In this document: positions 50,294 through 58,675 of the stretch, one piece after another | How the letters are laid out: every line of letters starts with the position of its first letter | Position numbering within the stretch: position 1 is the stretch's first letter | Assembly: GCF_019599145.1 (NCBI RefSeq) | Contig: NZ_CP080647.1 | Coordinates: forward strand, 8,246,001-8,310,000 | Direction of reading: 5' to 3' | Length of the DNA stretch: 64,000 nt | From: Streptomyces akebiae | Lineage (GTDB): Bacteria; Actinomycetota; Actinomycetes; Streptomycetales; Streptomycetaceae | Made by a program: the position numbers and the translations under genes | Notes under the pieces: generated by a model | What the model was told of the DNA's origin: nothing | The model's input: the letters and a program-made list of their open reading frames with translations, nothing else | Databases searched by the model: none

Positions 50294-50299
50294 TAGGCT
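50294..50299 (+). promoter_or_regulatory. -10 element of mshC, probable leaderless mRNA
   Basis: TAGGCT ends 6 bp before ATG 50306; no ribosome binding site is present. Confidence 0.5.
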
Positions 50300-50305
50300 C
50301 GTGGC

Positions 50306-51535
50306 ATGCATGCCTGGCCCGCTTCTGAGGTCCCCGCCCTGCCCGGCAAGGGCCGCGACCTTCGGATCCACGACACCGCGACCGATGGGCTCATCACCCT
50401 TGACCCCGGTCCCGTCGCCCGTATCTACGTCTGCGGTATCACCCCCTACGACGCGACCCACATCGGTCACGCGGCGACCTACAACGCGTTCGACCTCGTT
50501 CAGCGCGTGTGGCTCGACACCAAGCGGCAGGTTCACTACGTCCAGAACGTGACGGACGTCGACGACCCTCTGCTGGAGCGGGCCGAGCGCGACGCCATCG
50601 ACTGGGTGGCCCTCGCCGAGAAGGAGACCGCCCTCTTCCGCGAGGACATGACCGCCCTGCGGATGCTCCCGCCCCGCCACTACATCGGCGCGGTCGAGGC
50701 CATCCCCGGCATCGTTCCGCTCGTCGAGCGGCTCCGTGACTCCGGCGCCGCGTACGAACTCGAAGGGGACATCTACTTCTCCGTCGAGTCCGACCCCGAC
50801 TTCGGCAAGGTCTCGCGCCTCGACGCCGCCACGATGCGGCTGCTCTCCGCCGAGCGCGGCGGAGACCCGGACCGGGCCGGCAAGAAGAACCCCCTCGACC
50901 CGATGCTCTGGATGGCCGCGCGTGAGGGTGAGCCCAGCTGGGACGGCGGCTCCCTCGGCCGCGGCCGACCCGGCTGGCACATCGAGTGCGTCGCCATCGC
51001 CCTCGACCACCTCGGCATGGGCTTCGACGTCCAGGGCGGCGGCTCCGACCTCGCCTTCCCGCACCACGAGATGGGCGCCTCGCACGCGCAGGCGCTGACC
51101 GGCGAGTTCCCCATGGCCAAGGCGTACGTCCACGCCGGAATGGTCGCGCTGCACGGCGAGAAGATGTCGAAGTCCAAGGGCAACCTGGTCTTCGTCTCCC
51201 GGCTGCGCCGCGACGGGGTCGACCCGGCCGCGATACGGCTCGCACTCCTGGCCCACCACTACCGCGCCGACTGGGAGTGGACCGACCAGGTGCTCCAGGA
51301 CGCCGTGGCCCGTCTCGACCGGTGGCGCGCCGCCGTCTCCCGGCCCGACGGACCGCCCGCCGAGGCCCTGGTAGAGGAGATCCGCGAGGCCCTCGCGAAC
51401 GACCTGGACGCGCCCACCGCGCTCGCCGCCGTCGACCGCTGGGCCGCCCTCCAGCAGGAGCGGGGCGGTACGGACGAGGGCGCGCCCGGCGTGGTGTCGC
51501 GCGCCGTGGACGCGCTTCTCGGCGTGGCCCTGTGA
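50306..51535 (+). CDS. mshC: Cysteine:GlcN-Ins ligase MshC (mycothiol biosynthesis)
   Basis: A 409-residue paralogue of cysteinyl-tRNA synthetase. It couples L-cysteine to GlcN-inositol using ATP, the third step of mycothiol synthesis. The catalytic HIGH-type motif is [13 protein letters not shown] and the KMSKS motif is [12 protein letters not shown]. Zinc ligands are in [17 protein letters not shown] and FPHHEMGAS. It lacks the C-terminal anticodon-binding domain of CysS, and its length and N-terminus [16 protein letters not shown] are those of MshC. It follows the phosphatase, DUF3090 and kinase-like genes. Confidence 0.96.
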   Translation: MHAWPASEVPALPGKGRDLRIHDTATDGLITLDPGPVARIYVCGITPYDATHIGHAATYNAFDLVQRVWLDTKRQVHYVQNVTDVDDPLLERAERDAIDWVALAEKETALFREDMTALRMLPPRHYIGAVEAIPGIVPLVERLRDSGAAYELEGDIYFSVESDPDFGKVSRLDAATMRLLSAERGGDPDRAGKKNPLDPMLWMAAREGEPSWDGGSLGRGRPGWHIECVAIALDHLGMGFDVQGGGSDLAFPHHEMGASHAQALTGEFPMAKAYVHAGMVALHGEKMSKSKGNLVFVSRLRRDGVDPAAIRLALLAHHYRADWEWTDQVLQDAVARLDRWRAAVSRPDGPPAEALVEEIREALANDLDAPTALAAVDRWAALQQERGGTDEGAPGVVSRAVDALLGVAL

Positions 51536-51596
51536 AGCCGTTGCAGTAACGACTCTGCACAGGCGTCGCCGACGTCACACGTGGCCCGAGGGACAT

Positions 51597-51636
51597 CGAT
51601 GGGGCGCGTCCTCCGACCGGAGGACGCGCCCCATCG
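51597..51636. terminator. mshC terminator, perfect 18-bp hairpin
   Basis: CGATGGGGCGCGTCCTCC (51597-51614) pairs perfectly with 51619-51636 around a 4-nt loop. The rest of the 51536-51919 gap shows no gene. Confidence 0.8.
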
Positions 51637-51919
51637 TTCGACGGCCGGGCCGCTCACGGGGCGGACGGTCGGCTCGCACCGCACCGCATCGGACACGAAG
51701 ACGCGGTGCCCGGAGGGAAGTTCACGGGGGACAGGTCAGGAGTTGATCGGCCGAGGCGGCCGGACCTCCACCATCCGGCCGCGTGCCGTCCCGGGGCTGT
51801 CAAGGCGCTGTCGGTCGAGGGGCGAAGGGCTGCGGGGCGGGTCGGCATGTGATGGGGTGACAGACGTCAGTTGAAGCCGGACCGGCCAGCTGCCGGTCCC
51901 TTCGTGGAAGGGACGCACA

Positions 51920-52933
51920 GTGGCACCCCCGCTCCCCCCGCAATCCCCCTCCGCTCACCCCGCCCCCCACCTCAGTCGGCGAAGAGTCCTCACGACATCG
52001 GCCGCCACCGCCGGCGCACTGCTCGTCGGGGCCTCCGCCGCCTCCGCCTCCGCCGCCTTCGCGACCGGCTCGGCCTCCGAGGACGCGTGGCCCGACGTCA
52101 TCCCCCTGCCGAACGGCTTCCGTCCCGAGGGCATCACCATCGGCGGCGGACCCTACGCCTACCTGGGCTCCCTCGGCGACGGCTCGATCTACCGCGCCGA
52201 CCTGCGCACCGGCGCGGGCCGCATCATCTCGGCGGGCCCCGGGACGCCCTCCGTGGGGCTCAAACTCGACGACCGTGGGCGGCTGTTCGTCGCCGGGCGC
52301 GGTCAGGGCGCCCGGGTGGTGGACGTCCGTACCGGCGAGATCGTCGCGTCGTACACGCTCACCGCCAAGACGCCGACCTTCGCCAACGACGTCTTCCTCA
52401 CCCCGCGCGTCGCCTGGTTCACCGACTCGTTCCAGCCCGCCCTGTACGCCCTGCCGCTCGGCCCCGACGGCCGGCTGCCGGACCCGGGGGAGGTCGTCAC
52501 GGTCACGCTGAGCGGTGCCTGGACCCAGACCCCCGGTGAGGTCGTCAACGCCAACGGGATCACCCGCACCCCGGACGGCAAAGCCCTCCTCGTCGTCCAG
52601 TCCGGCGTCGGTGGTCTCCACCGGGTGAACCCGAGGACCGGAGCCACGACCCTGGTCGACCTGGGCGACGCGGCCCCGCTCACCAACGGCGACGGCCTGC
52701 TGCTCCTCGGTCGGCGGCTCTACGTCGTGCAGAACCGGCAGAACGCGATCGATGTGTTCCAGCTCTCCGTCGACGGCCGCAGGGGCATCTTCGAGGGCCG
52801 TCTCAGCGACGCCGACTTCGACGTGCCGACCACGGTCGCGGCCCACAAGAACCGCCTGTACCTGCCCAACGCCCGCTTCACCACGCCCCCGACCCCGGAG
52901 ACGAGTTACGCGGTGGTGGCGATCAAACGCTGA
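51920..52933 (+). CDS. Secreted SMP-30/gluconolactonase-like beta-propeller protein
   Basis: A 337-residue precursor with a twin-arginine signal (SRRRVLTTSAATAGALLVGASAASASA). The mature part is a six-bladed propeller of the SMP-30/NHL type: PNGFRPEGITIGGGPYAYLGSLGDGSIYRADLRTG, then repeated blades such as NANGITRTPDGKALLVVQSGVGGLHRV. It could hydrolyse a lactone or act as a non-catalytic scaffold; the substrate is unknown. GTG 51920 follows GGAAGGGAC. It is a single gene bounded by terminators. Confidence 0.85.
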   Translation: MAPPLPPQSPSAHPAPHLSRRRVLTTSAATAGALLVGASAASASAAFATGSASEDAWPDVIPLPNGFRPEGITIGGGPYAYLGSLGDGSIYRADLRTGAGRIISAGPGTPSVGLKLDDRGRLFVAGRGQGARVVDVRTGEIVASYTLTAKTPTFANDVFLTPRVAWFTDSFQPALYALPLGPDGRLPDPGEVVTVTLSGAWTQTPGEVVNANGITRTPDGKALLVVQSGVGGLHRVNPRTGATTLVDLGDAAPLTNGDGLLLLGRRLYVVQNRQNAIDVFQLSVDGRRGIFEGRLSDADFDVPTTVAAHKNRLYLPNARFTTPPTPETSYAVVAIKR

Positions 52934-52949
52934 GCACCCGGTGCGCGTC

Positions 52950-52970
52950 CCGCGCCCTGTCAGGGCGCGG
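52950..52970. terminator. Hairpin between convergent genes
   Basis: CCGCGCCCTG and CAGGGCGCGG form a perfect 10-bp inverted repeat with one central base, 17 bp after the propeller gene stop. Confidence 0.55.
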
Positions 52971-53025
52971 GGCCGTACTCGATGTGTGGCCCCGCCGCAG
53001 GGCCGTCACCAGCCACGACGAGCCC

Positions 53026-53090
53026 GCGGATCCCGCACGGCGGCACGTCGTCCGCGGTGCGGATCCCGCACGGCGGCACGTCGTCCGCGG
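53026..53090 (+). repeat. Perfect 32-bp tandem repeat
   Basis: Units 53026-53057 and 53059-53090 are identical (starting GCGGATCCCGCACGG, ending GTCGTCCGCGG) with one base between. They lie between the terminator and the PAC2 gene stop codon. Confidence 0.85.
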
Positions 53091-53102
53091 CAGGTCCACG
53101 GC

Positions 53103-54113
53103 TCAGTCGTCCGACGAATCCTCGTCCTCGGGCTCAGCCTCTGCCTCCGTCTCGGGGCGAGGCGGCTTCGGCGGCCGGGTACGCCCGCCGGGGTTGTCCT
53201 TCGGGTTCCACGCGCCGGGCCCCGTGTCGCCTCCGTCGGCCGTGGCGTGCCCCCCGGCCGAGCCGCCGGGGCCGCCGTCACGACGCCGCAGATACCGTTC
53301 GAACTCGCGAGCGATCGCCTCGCCCGACGCCTCCGGCAGCTCCGCCGTGTCCCGGGCCTCCTCCAGCGTCTGCACGTACTCGGCGACCTCGCTGTCCTCC
53401 GCCGCCAGCTGGTCCACGCCCACCTGCCAGGCACGCGCGTCCTCGGGCAGCTCGCCCAGTGGGATGCGTACGTCGATGAGGTCCTCCAGGCGGTTCAGGA
53501 GGGCCAGCGTCGCCTTCGGGTTCGGCGGCTGCGACACGTAGTGCGGCACCGCCGCCCAGAGCGAGACCGCGGGGACACCTGCGTGCGTGCACGCCTCCTG
53601 GAGGATGCCGACGATGCCCGTGGGCCCCTCGTACTTGGTCTCCTCCAGATCCATCCGCTGCGCCAGGTCCGGGTCGGACGTGACACCGCTGACCGGGACC
53701 GGACGCGTGTGCGGGGTGTCACCGAGCAGCGCGCCCAGCACGACCACCAGCTCCACGCCCAGCTCATGGGCGAAGCCCAGCAGCTCGTTGCAGAACGAGC
53801 GCCAGCGCATCGACGGTTCGATCCCCCGGACGAGTACGAGATCGCGGGGCTTGTCGCCGCCGACCCTGACCACCGACAACCTTGTCGTCGGCCAGGTGAT
53901 CTTCCGTACGCCGCCGTCCAGCCACACCGTGGGACGGTTCACCTGGAAGTCGTAGTAGTCCTCGGCGTCCAGCGCCGCGAACACCTCGCCCTTCCATTCC
54001 CGGTCCAGATGCGCGACCGCGGTGGAGGCGGCGTCGCCGGCGTCGTTCCAGCCTTCGAACGCGGCCACCATCACTGGGTCGATCAGCTCGGGAACCCCCT
54101 CCAGCTCGATCAC
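53103..54113 (-). CDS. PAC2 family protein
   Basis: A 336-residue protein. The PAC2 domain occupies roughly residues 1-260 (ELEGVPELIDPVMVAAFEGWNDAGDAAS; GVELVVVLGALLGDTPHTRPVPVSG; TGIVGILQEACTHAGVPAVSLWAAVPHYV). An acidic Pro/Gly-rich disordered tail follows. PAC2 proteins relate to eukaryotic proteasome-assembly chaperones; in actinobacteria the role is unproven. GTG 54113 was chosen because GGAAGGAGG lies just upstream and the family start fits. Confidence 0.88.
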   Translation of the reverse strand: MIELEGVPELIDPVMVAAFEGWNDAGDAASTAVAHLDREWKGEVFAALDAEDYYDFQVNRPTVWLDGGVRKITWPTTRLSVVRVGGDKPRDLVLVRGIEPSMRWRSFCNELLGFAHELGVELVVVLGALLGDTPHTRPVPVSGVTSDPDLAQRMDLEETKYEGPTGIVGILQEACTHAGVPAVSLWAAVPHYVSQPPNPKATLALLNRLEDLIDVRIPLGELPEDARAWQVGVDQLAAEDSEVAEYVQTLEEARDTAELPEASGEAIAREFERYLRRRDGGPGGSAGGHATADGGDTGPGAWNPKDNPGGRTRPPKPPRPETEAEAEPEDEDSSDD

Positions 54114-54271
54114 CCAGCGCCTCCTTCCGACGTGCCCTCGCGTACGCCCCAACCTTACGGCGTGCCGAGGGGGCCTCCGCAGCCCCCTTGCACGGGGGAG
54201 TGAACGGATCACTGCCCCGTTCGCACGACTCAAACACGCGTCGGCCGCCGGAGGCTCAGGTGATCAACTTC

Positions 54272-54943
54272 TCACAGCGACGATCGGAGCCACTGCTCCA
54301 CGCTCGCGATGTGCACCGTCGCCCAGGAGCGTGCGGCGTCGGCGTCACGGTCGCGGAGGGCGGCCAGGATGGCGCGGTGCTCGTGCAGGGTCCGGCTGAC
54401 GGCGTCCTCCTGGGTCAGTCCGCGCCAGATGCGGGCCCGCGTGGTGGGCCCCGACAGCCCGTCGAGAAGCGAGCAGAGCACGGAGTTCCCGGAGGTCCGC
54501 ACGATGCCCCGGTGGAACTCCAGGTCGCAGGCGACCAGTTCCTCCACCGACGGATCGGTGCCGAGCTTGTCCAACTGGGCCGTCAGCGCGTCCAGTTGCT
54601 GCTCACTGATCTTCAGGGCGGCCATCGCCGTCGCCGCCGGCTCCAGTATGCGGCGCACGGCGAGGAACTCCAGGACCGTGTCGTCGCGATGGAAGTCGAC
54701 GACGAAACTCAGCGCCTCCAGCAGGAGTTGGGGGTCGAGGCTGGTCACATAGGTGCCGTCGCCCTGCCGTACGTCCAGGATCCGGATCAGCGACAGGGCG
54801 CGCACCGCCTCGCGCAGGGAGTTGCGGGACAGCCCGAGATCGGCGGCGAGTTCGCTCTCCTTCGGAAGCCGGTCGCCGGGGCGCAGCGCGCCGGAGACGA
54901 TCATGCCCTTGATCTTCTCGATCGCCTCGTCGGTGACTGCCAT
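54272..54943 (-). CDS. GntR/FadR family transcriptional regulator
   Basis: A 223-residue protein. The winged helix-turn-helix is GALRPGDRLPKESELAADLGLSRNSLREAVRALSLIRILDVRQGDGTYV, followed by an FCD ligand domain (LVACDLEFHRGIVRTSGN; LHEHRAILAALRDRDADAA) with metal-binding His residues. It is downstream of and co-directional with the amidohydrolase gene, about 116 bp away. Two direct repeats upstream may be its own operator. The effector is unknown; an organic acid is usual for the family. Confidence 0.88.
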   Translation of the reverse strand: MAVTDEAIEKIKGMIVSGALRPGDRLPKESELAADLGLSRNSLREAVRALSLIRILDVRQGDGTYVTSLDPQLLLEALSFVVDFHRDDTVLEFLAVRRILEPAATAMAALKISEQQLDALTAQLDKLGTDPSVEELVACDLEFHRGIVRTSGNSVLCSLLDGLSGPTTRARIWRGLTQEDAVSRTLHEHRAILAALRDRDADAARSWATVHIASVEQWLRSSL

Positions 54944-54974
54944 GGCGTCCCCTCCCTGTCGCTCCGGTCGCTCT

Positions 54975-55043
54975 GGTCGCTTCGGATGTTCCTGTCATGA
55001 CCGCCATACCTGCCATGCCGGTCATATCGGTTGTTCCGGTCAT
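54975..55043. promoter_or_regulatory. Direct-repeat operator candidate upstream of FadR-type gene
   Basis: On the minus strand the 24-bp units at 55020-55043 and 54975-54998 read ATGACCGGAACAACCGA and ATGACAGGAACATCCGA plus a GACC end. They agree at 19 of 24 positions and are 45 bp apart. Confidence 0.45.
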
Positions 55044-55059
55044 TCAGACATCCGATGTA

Positions 55060-56388
55060 TCAGGCCATTATGGGGGCTCCACCGTGTCCATCGGCCAAAG
55101 CCTCCAGGTCGGCCAGGGCCGCCGCCTCGTCGAGAGTGGTGAGGACCCGCTCCCGCATCAGCACCCTGCCCTCGACGACGGTGTCGCGTACGTCCGCCGA
55201 GTGCGCCGCGTAGGCGAGGGTGGACCACGGGTCGTGCAGAGGCCGCAGATGCGGGCCGCCCAGGTCGAGCACGATCAGATCCGCCCGCTTGCCCGGCTCC
55301 AGGGAGCCCAGGTGATCGCCGAGACCCAGCGCTCGGGCCCCCTCGATCGTCGCCATGCGCACCGCACGCTCCGCGCCGACGGCCGTCGGGTCACCGGCCG
55401 CCTTGTGCACCAGAGCCGCCTGCCGTACGGCCCCCAGTACGTCCAGCGTGTTGGAGCTGACCGCTCCGTCCGTGCCCAGCCCGACCGTGACGCCCGCGCT
55501 CAGCAGCCGGGGCACCGGCGCGATCCCGCAGCCCAGCTTCAGGTTCGACACCGGGCAGTGGGCGACCGAGGTCCCGGTCCGGGCCAGCGCCGCGATCTCC
55601 GGGCCGGTGAGGTCGACCGCGTGGGCGAGCAGCAGATCGGGGCCGAGCAGCCCGAGCGAGTCCAGCAGTTCCACCGGACGCTTGCCGTACCGCGCCCGGA
55701 CCGTGGCGACCTCGGTGGCGTTCTCCGCCGCGTGGATGTGCAGCAGCGCCCCGAACTCCCGTGCCAGGGCGGCTATGTCGAGCAGCTGGCCCGGGTCGAG
55801 TGTGTACGTCGAGTGCGCGAAGAGCACCGGGCGCGTCCCCGGCCGGTGGGAGCGGTCGGCGAGGTCCCGCCGCGCCCACTCCAGCCGTTCCCCGTACGCC
55901 CGGCCGTCGGCGGGGTCGGGGACGTCCATGAAGGTCGGCCCCGTGTGCAGCCGCCAGCCCGTCTCGCGCGCGACCCGCTCGGCCGCCTCGTGGAACCAGT
56001 ACATGTCCAGCGCGGACGTCACCCCGGCCCGCAGGCTCTCGGCGATCGCCACCCGCACCGCCGCCCCCACGTTCTTCGGCGACAGCAGCCGCGCCTCCCA
56101 CCGCAGCACCCGCTCCAGGAACCCCTGGAGGGTGACGTCGTCCGCGCGGCCCCGCAGGAGGGTCATCGCCAGGTGTGCGTGGGCGTTGACGAGCCCGGGA
56201 AGCACCAGACAGCCCTCGGCGTGCAGGCTCGCGGCAGGCGTGCAGGCCGTACGGAGCTCCTCCGCCCGTCCGACCGCGACGATCCCGCCGTCCCGGACGG
56301 CGACCGCCCCGTCCCGCACAAGAGTCCCGGCCTCGTCGACCGTCAGGACGTCACCGCCGTGGACCAGCAGATCGACGTGCTCGCTCAC
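55060..56388 (-). CDS. Amidohydrolase-superfamily deaminase (chlorohydrolase/SAH-deaminase-like)
   Basis: A 442-residue metal-dependent hydrolase. The N-terminal beta-sandwich (VDLLVHGGDVLTVDEAGTLVRDGAVAV) leads to the metal motif LVNAHAHLAMTLLRG, a further ligand in ALLHIHAAEN, and the catalytic Asp in LGTDGAVSSNTLDVLGAVRQAALVHK. The family deaminates or dechlorinates heteroaromatic compounds such as S-adenosylhomocysteine, guanine-like bases or triazines. GTG 56388 overlaps the stop of an upstream reading-frame remnant (GTGA). The exact substrate is not clear. Confidence 0.87.
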   Translation of the reverse strand: MSEHVDLLVHGGDVLTVDEAGTLVRDGAVAVRDGGIVAVGRAEELRTACTPAASLHAEGCLVLPGLVNAHAHLAMTLLRGRADDVTLQGFLERVLRWEARLLSPKNVGAAVRVAIAESLRAGVTSALDMYWFHEAAERVARETGWRLHTGPTFMDVPDPADGRAYGERLEWARRDLADRSHRPGTRPVLFAHSTYTLDPGQLLDIAALAREFGALLHIHAAENATEVATVRARYGKRPVELLDSLGLLGPDLLLAHAVDLTGPEIAALARTGTSVAHCPVSNLKLGCGIAPVPRLLSAGVTVGLGTDGAVSSNTLDVLGAVRQAALVHKAAGDPTAVGAERAVRMATIEGARALGLGDHLGSLEPGKRADLIVLDLGGPHLRPLHDPWSTLAYAAHSADVRDTVVEGRVLMRERVLTTLDEAAALADLEALADGHGGAPIMA

Positions 56389-56845
56389 ACGGCGTCCCCC
56401 TCGAACCCGTCTCCCCCGGATCCGGTCCCCGCGTACCCGAATCCCCCGACCCCGTACTCCTCGGCCGGCCGGCGCGCTGCCTCCGGCGACACGACCGCCC
56501 CGCGCGGCAGCTCCCTCCCGATGGCCGCGAGCCCGGCACCGTCGTACGTGTCGAGCGGGGACGAGGCCGGCCTGGAAGGCCGCCCTCGTCCTTACGATGC
56601 CCCGATCGTGCGGCGCTCCCACCTCGCCGGCGGCACCGTTGCGTCGAAGCGCGAGGACCGCCTCGGGGGGCGGAGGCGGCCGGGTACTCGGGCGGCAGCG
56701 ACTACGGATCGGGGAGCACCACCGAGTGTTCCGCCTCGAAGGCGCGCACGGCGTCCCAGCCGAGCGCCTGCTCCCCGCCGTCGTCGACGGCGAAGGCCGC
56801 GCGCAGGGCGGCCAGTTCGGCGGGGTCGGCGTGATCGATGTCCAT
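56389..56845 (-). pseudogene. Remnant of an SMI1/KNR4-like gene upstream of the deaminase
   Basis: An ATG at 56845 reads MDIDHADPAELAALRAAFAV, then WDAVRAFEAEHSVVLPDP and stops at 56702, only 47 residues; the ending is the usual opening of an SMI1/KNR4 domain. The following bases are frame-disrupted. A separate frame, LDTYDGAGLAAIGRELPRGAVV ... GFEGDAV, ends with a TGA overlapping the deaminase GTG and is of unknown origin. The stretch looks like decayed coding DNA. Confidence 0.45.
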
Positions 56846-56889
56846 GCGGTCATGAAAGCACCCGGCACCGACAACCGGGCCGACGACAA

Positions 56890-56917
56890 GGGGCGGCTCC
56901 GTCGAGGGAGCCGCCCC
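56890..56917. terminator. Hairpin, first of two in the glpD 3' region
   Basis: GGGGCGGCTCC (56890-56900) and its complement 56907-56917 form an 11-bp stem with a 6-nt loop. Confidence 0.6.
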
Positions 56918-56957
56918 ATGCCGTGGTCCGGCCCCAGAGCGGAAGGGGCCGACCCTC

Positions 56958-56995
56958 TCGGCGCCGGCCCCGGTCAGGGGAGGGGCCGGCGCCGA
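56958..56995 (-). terminator. glpD terminator
   Basis: A 14-bp perfect stem (TCGGCGCCGGCCCC, 56958-56971, with 56982-56995) begins 7 bp past the glpD stop. Confidence 0.75.
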
Positions 56996-57002
56996 AATCC
57001 GG

Positions 57003-58619
57003 TTACTTCTTGTCGAGCAGGTCCTGGACCTTCGCGCGGACCTCGTCCGTCGCCAGGCCCCGTATCGTCAGCGTCGTCCGGCGGCGCAGGACGTCGTCGG
57101 CCGTCTCGGCCCACTCGGTGTCGCGGGCGTAGACGACCTGCGCCCAGATCTCGGGCGCGTCGGGGTGGACCCGCTCGCCCAGCTCGGGGTTCTCGTTGGC
57201 GAGGCGGGCGATGTCGAAGGCGAGCGAACCGTAGTGCGTGGCCAGGTGCCGTGCCGTGTCGGCGCCCATCCGCGGGCCCGGCGCCGGACGGTCCACCAGC
57301 AGCCGGTGGGCGACCGCGCGCGGGTTGGCGACACCCGGCAGCGGCAGCTTCTTCGGCAGCGACGAGACCGGCTCGAAGTCCTCGCCCAGCGGGTGCCCGG
57401 GCAGCGCCTCCAGCTTCTTCATGATGGTGCGGCCGATGTGCCGGAACGTCGTCCACTTGCCGCCCGCGACGGACAGCATGCCGCCCCGCCCCTCGGTGAC
57501 GACGGTCTCCCGCTTGGCCTTGGCGGTGTCGCCGGGACCGCCCGGCAGCACCCGCAGACCGGCGAAGGAGTAGGTGATGAGGTCGCGGGAGAGCTGCTGG
57601 TCGCGGATGGAGAAGGCGGCCTCGTCCAGGATCTGGGATATGTCCCGCTCGGTGACCGCGACGTCCGCCGGGTCGCCCTCGTACACCTCGTCGGTCGTAC
57701 CGAGCAGCAGCATGTCCTCCCAGGGGAGGGCGAAGGTGATGCGGTACTTGTCGATCGGGGTGGCGAGCGCGGCCTTCCAGGGAGCGGTCCGCTTCAGCAC
57801 CAGGTGCGCGCCCTTGGACAGACGGATGGACGGGGCCGCGTGCGGGTTCTCCATCCTGCGCAGGTGGTCGACCCACGGGCCGGTCGCGTTCAGCACCAGC
57901 CGCGCGTCGACGCCGAACTCGTCGCCGGAGAGCCGGTCGCGCAGCTCGGCACCGGTGACCCGGCCCTTGGTGAAGCGCAGCCCGGTGACCTCGGCGTGGT
58001 TCAGGACCACCGCGCCGGACTCGACGGCCGCGCGGACCGTCATCAGGGCCATCCGGGAGTCGTTCATCTGGTCGTCGCCGTACACGGCGACGGCCTTGAG
58101 GTTGTCGGTGCGCAGCTCGGGCACGTCCTGCGCCGCCTTGGCGGGGGAGAGCAGGTGGCCGACGCCGTCACCGAAGGCGGAGAGCGCGGAGTAGGCGAAG
58201 ACGCCCGCCCCGAGCTTTGCCGCGCCGTGTGGCCCGCCCTTGTACACGGGGAGGTAGAACGTGAGCGGGTTCGCCAGGTGGGGGGCCACCTGGCGGGAGA
58301 CCGCACGGCGCTCGAAGTGGTTCTCCGCCACCAGCCTCACCGCGCCGGTCTGCAGATAGCGCAGACCGCCGTGGAGCAGCTTGGAGGAGGCGGAGGAGGT
58401 GGCGCCGGCGAAGTCGCCGGCGTCGACCAGGGCCACCCTGAGCCCGGACTGCGCGGCGTGCCAGGCGGTGGAGATGCCCAGGATGCCGCCGCCGATCACG
58501 AGGAGGTCGTACGACGCCTTGGCGAGCTGCTCCCGGGTCTCGGCACGGCTCGGGTTCGAGCCGGACGCCGGGCGCGTCCCCAGGGCAGGCAGGGTCTGCA
58601 GGGTGGTCTGACTGGTCAT
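57003..58619 (-). CDS. glpD: FAD-dependent glycerol-3-phosphate dehydrogenase GlpD
   Basis: A 538-residue peripheral membrane flavoenzyme that oxidises sn-glycerol-3-phosphate to dihydroxyacetone phosphate and feeds the quinone pool. The FAD motif is YDLLVIGGGILGISTAWHAAQSG, followed by GATSSASSKLLHGGLRYLQ, NATGPWVDHLRR, RLSKGAHLVL and the C-terminal SVAGGKWTTFRHIGRTIMKK. It is the last gene of the glpF-glpK-glpD operon (gylCAB in S. coelicolor), 56 bp after glpK. Two terminator hairpins follow. Confidence 0.95.
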   Translation of the reverse strand: MTSQTTLQTLPALGTRPASGSNPSRAETREQLAKASYDLLVIGGGILGISTAWHAAQSGLRVALVDAGDFAGATSSASSKLLHGGLRYLQTGAVRLVAENHFERRAVSRQVAPHLANPLTFYLPVYKGGPHGAAKLGAGVFAYSALSAFGDGVGHLLSPAKAAQDVPELRTDNLKAVAVYGDDQMNDSRMALMTVRAAVESGAVVLNHAEVTGLRFTKGRVTGAELRDRLSGDEFGVDARLVLNATGPWVDHLRRMENPHAAPSIRLSKGAHLVLKRTAPWKAALATPIDKYRITFALPWEDMLLLGTTDEVYEGDPADVAVTERDISQILDEAAFSIRDQQLSRDLITYSFAGLRVLPGGPGDTAKAKRETVVTEGRGGMLSVAGGKWTTFRHIGRTIMKKLEALPGHPLGEDFEPVSSLPKKLPLPGVANPRAVAHRLLVDRPAPGPRMGADTARHLATHYGSLAFDIARLANENPELGERVHPDAPEIWAQVVYARDTEWAETADDVLRRRTTLTIRGLATDEVRAKVQDLLDKK

Positions 58620-58675
58620 GTCGGGTTCTTACTCCTCATCAGAGCCGGTGGACGGAGCCTTCGTGGGCCCCTGAC

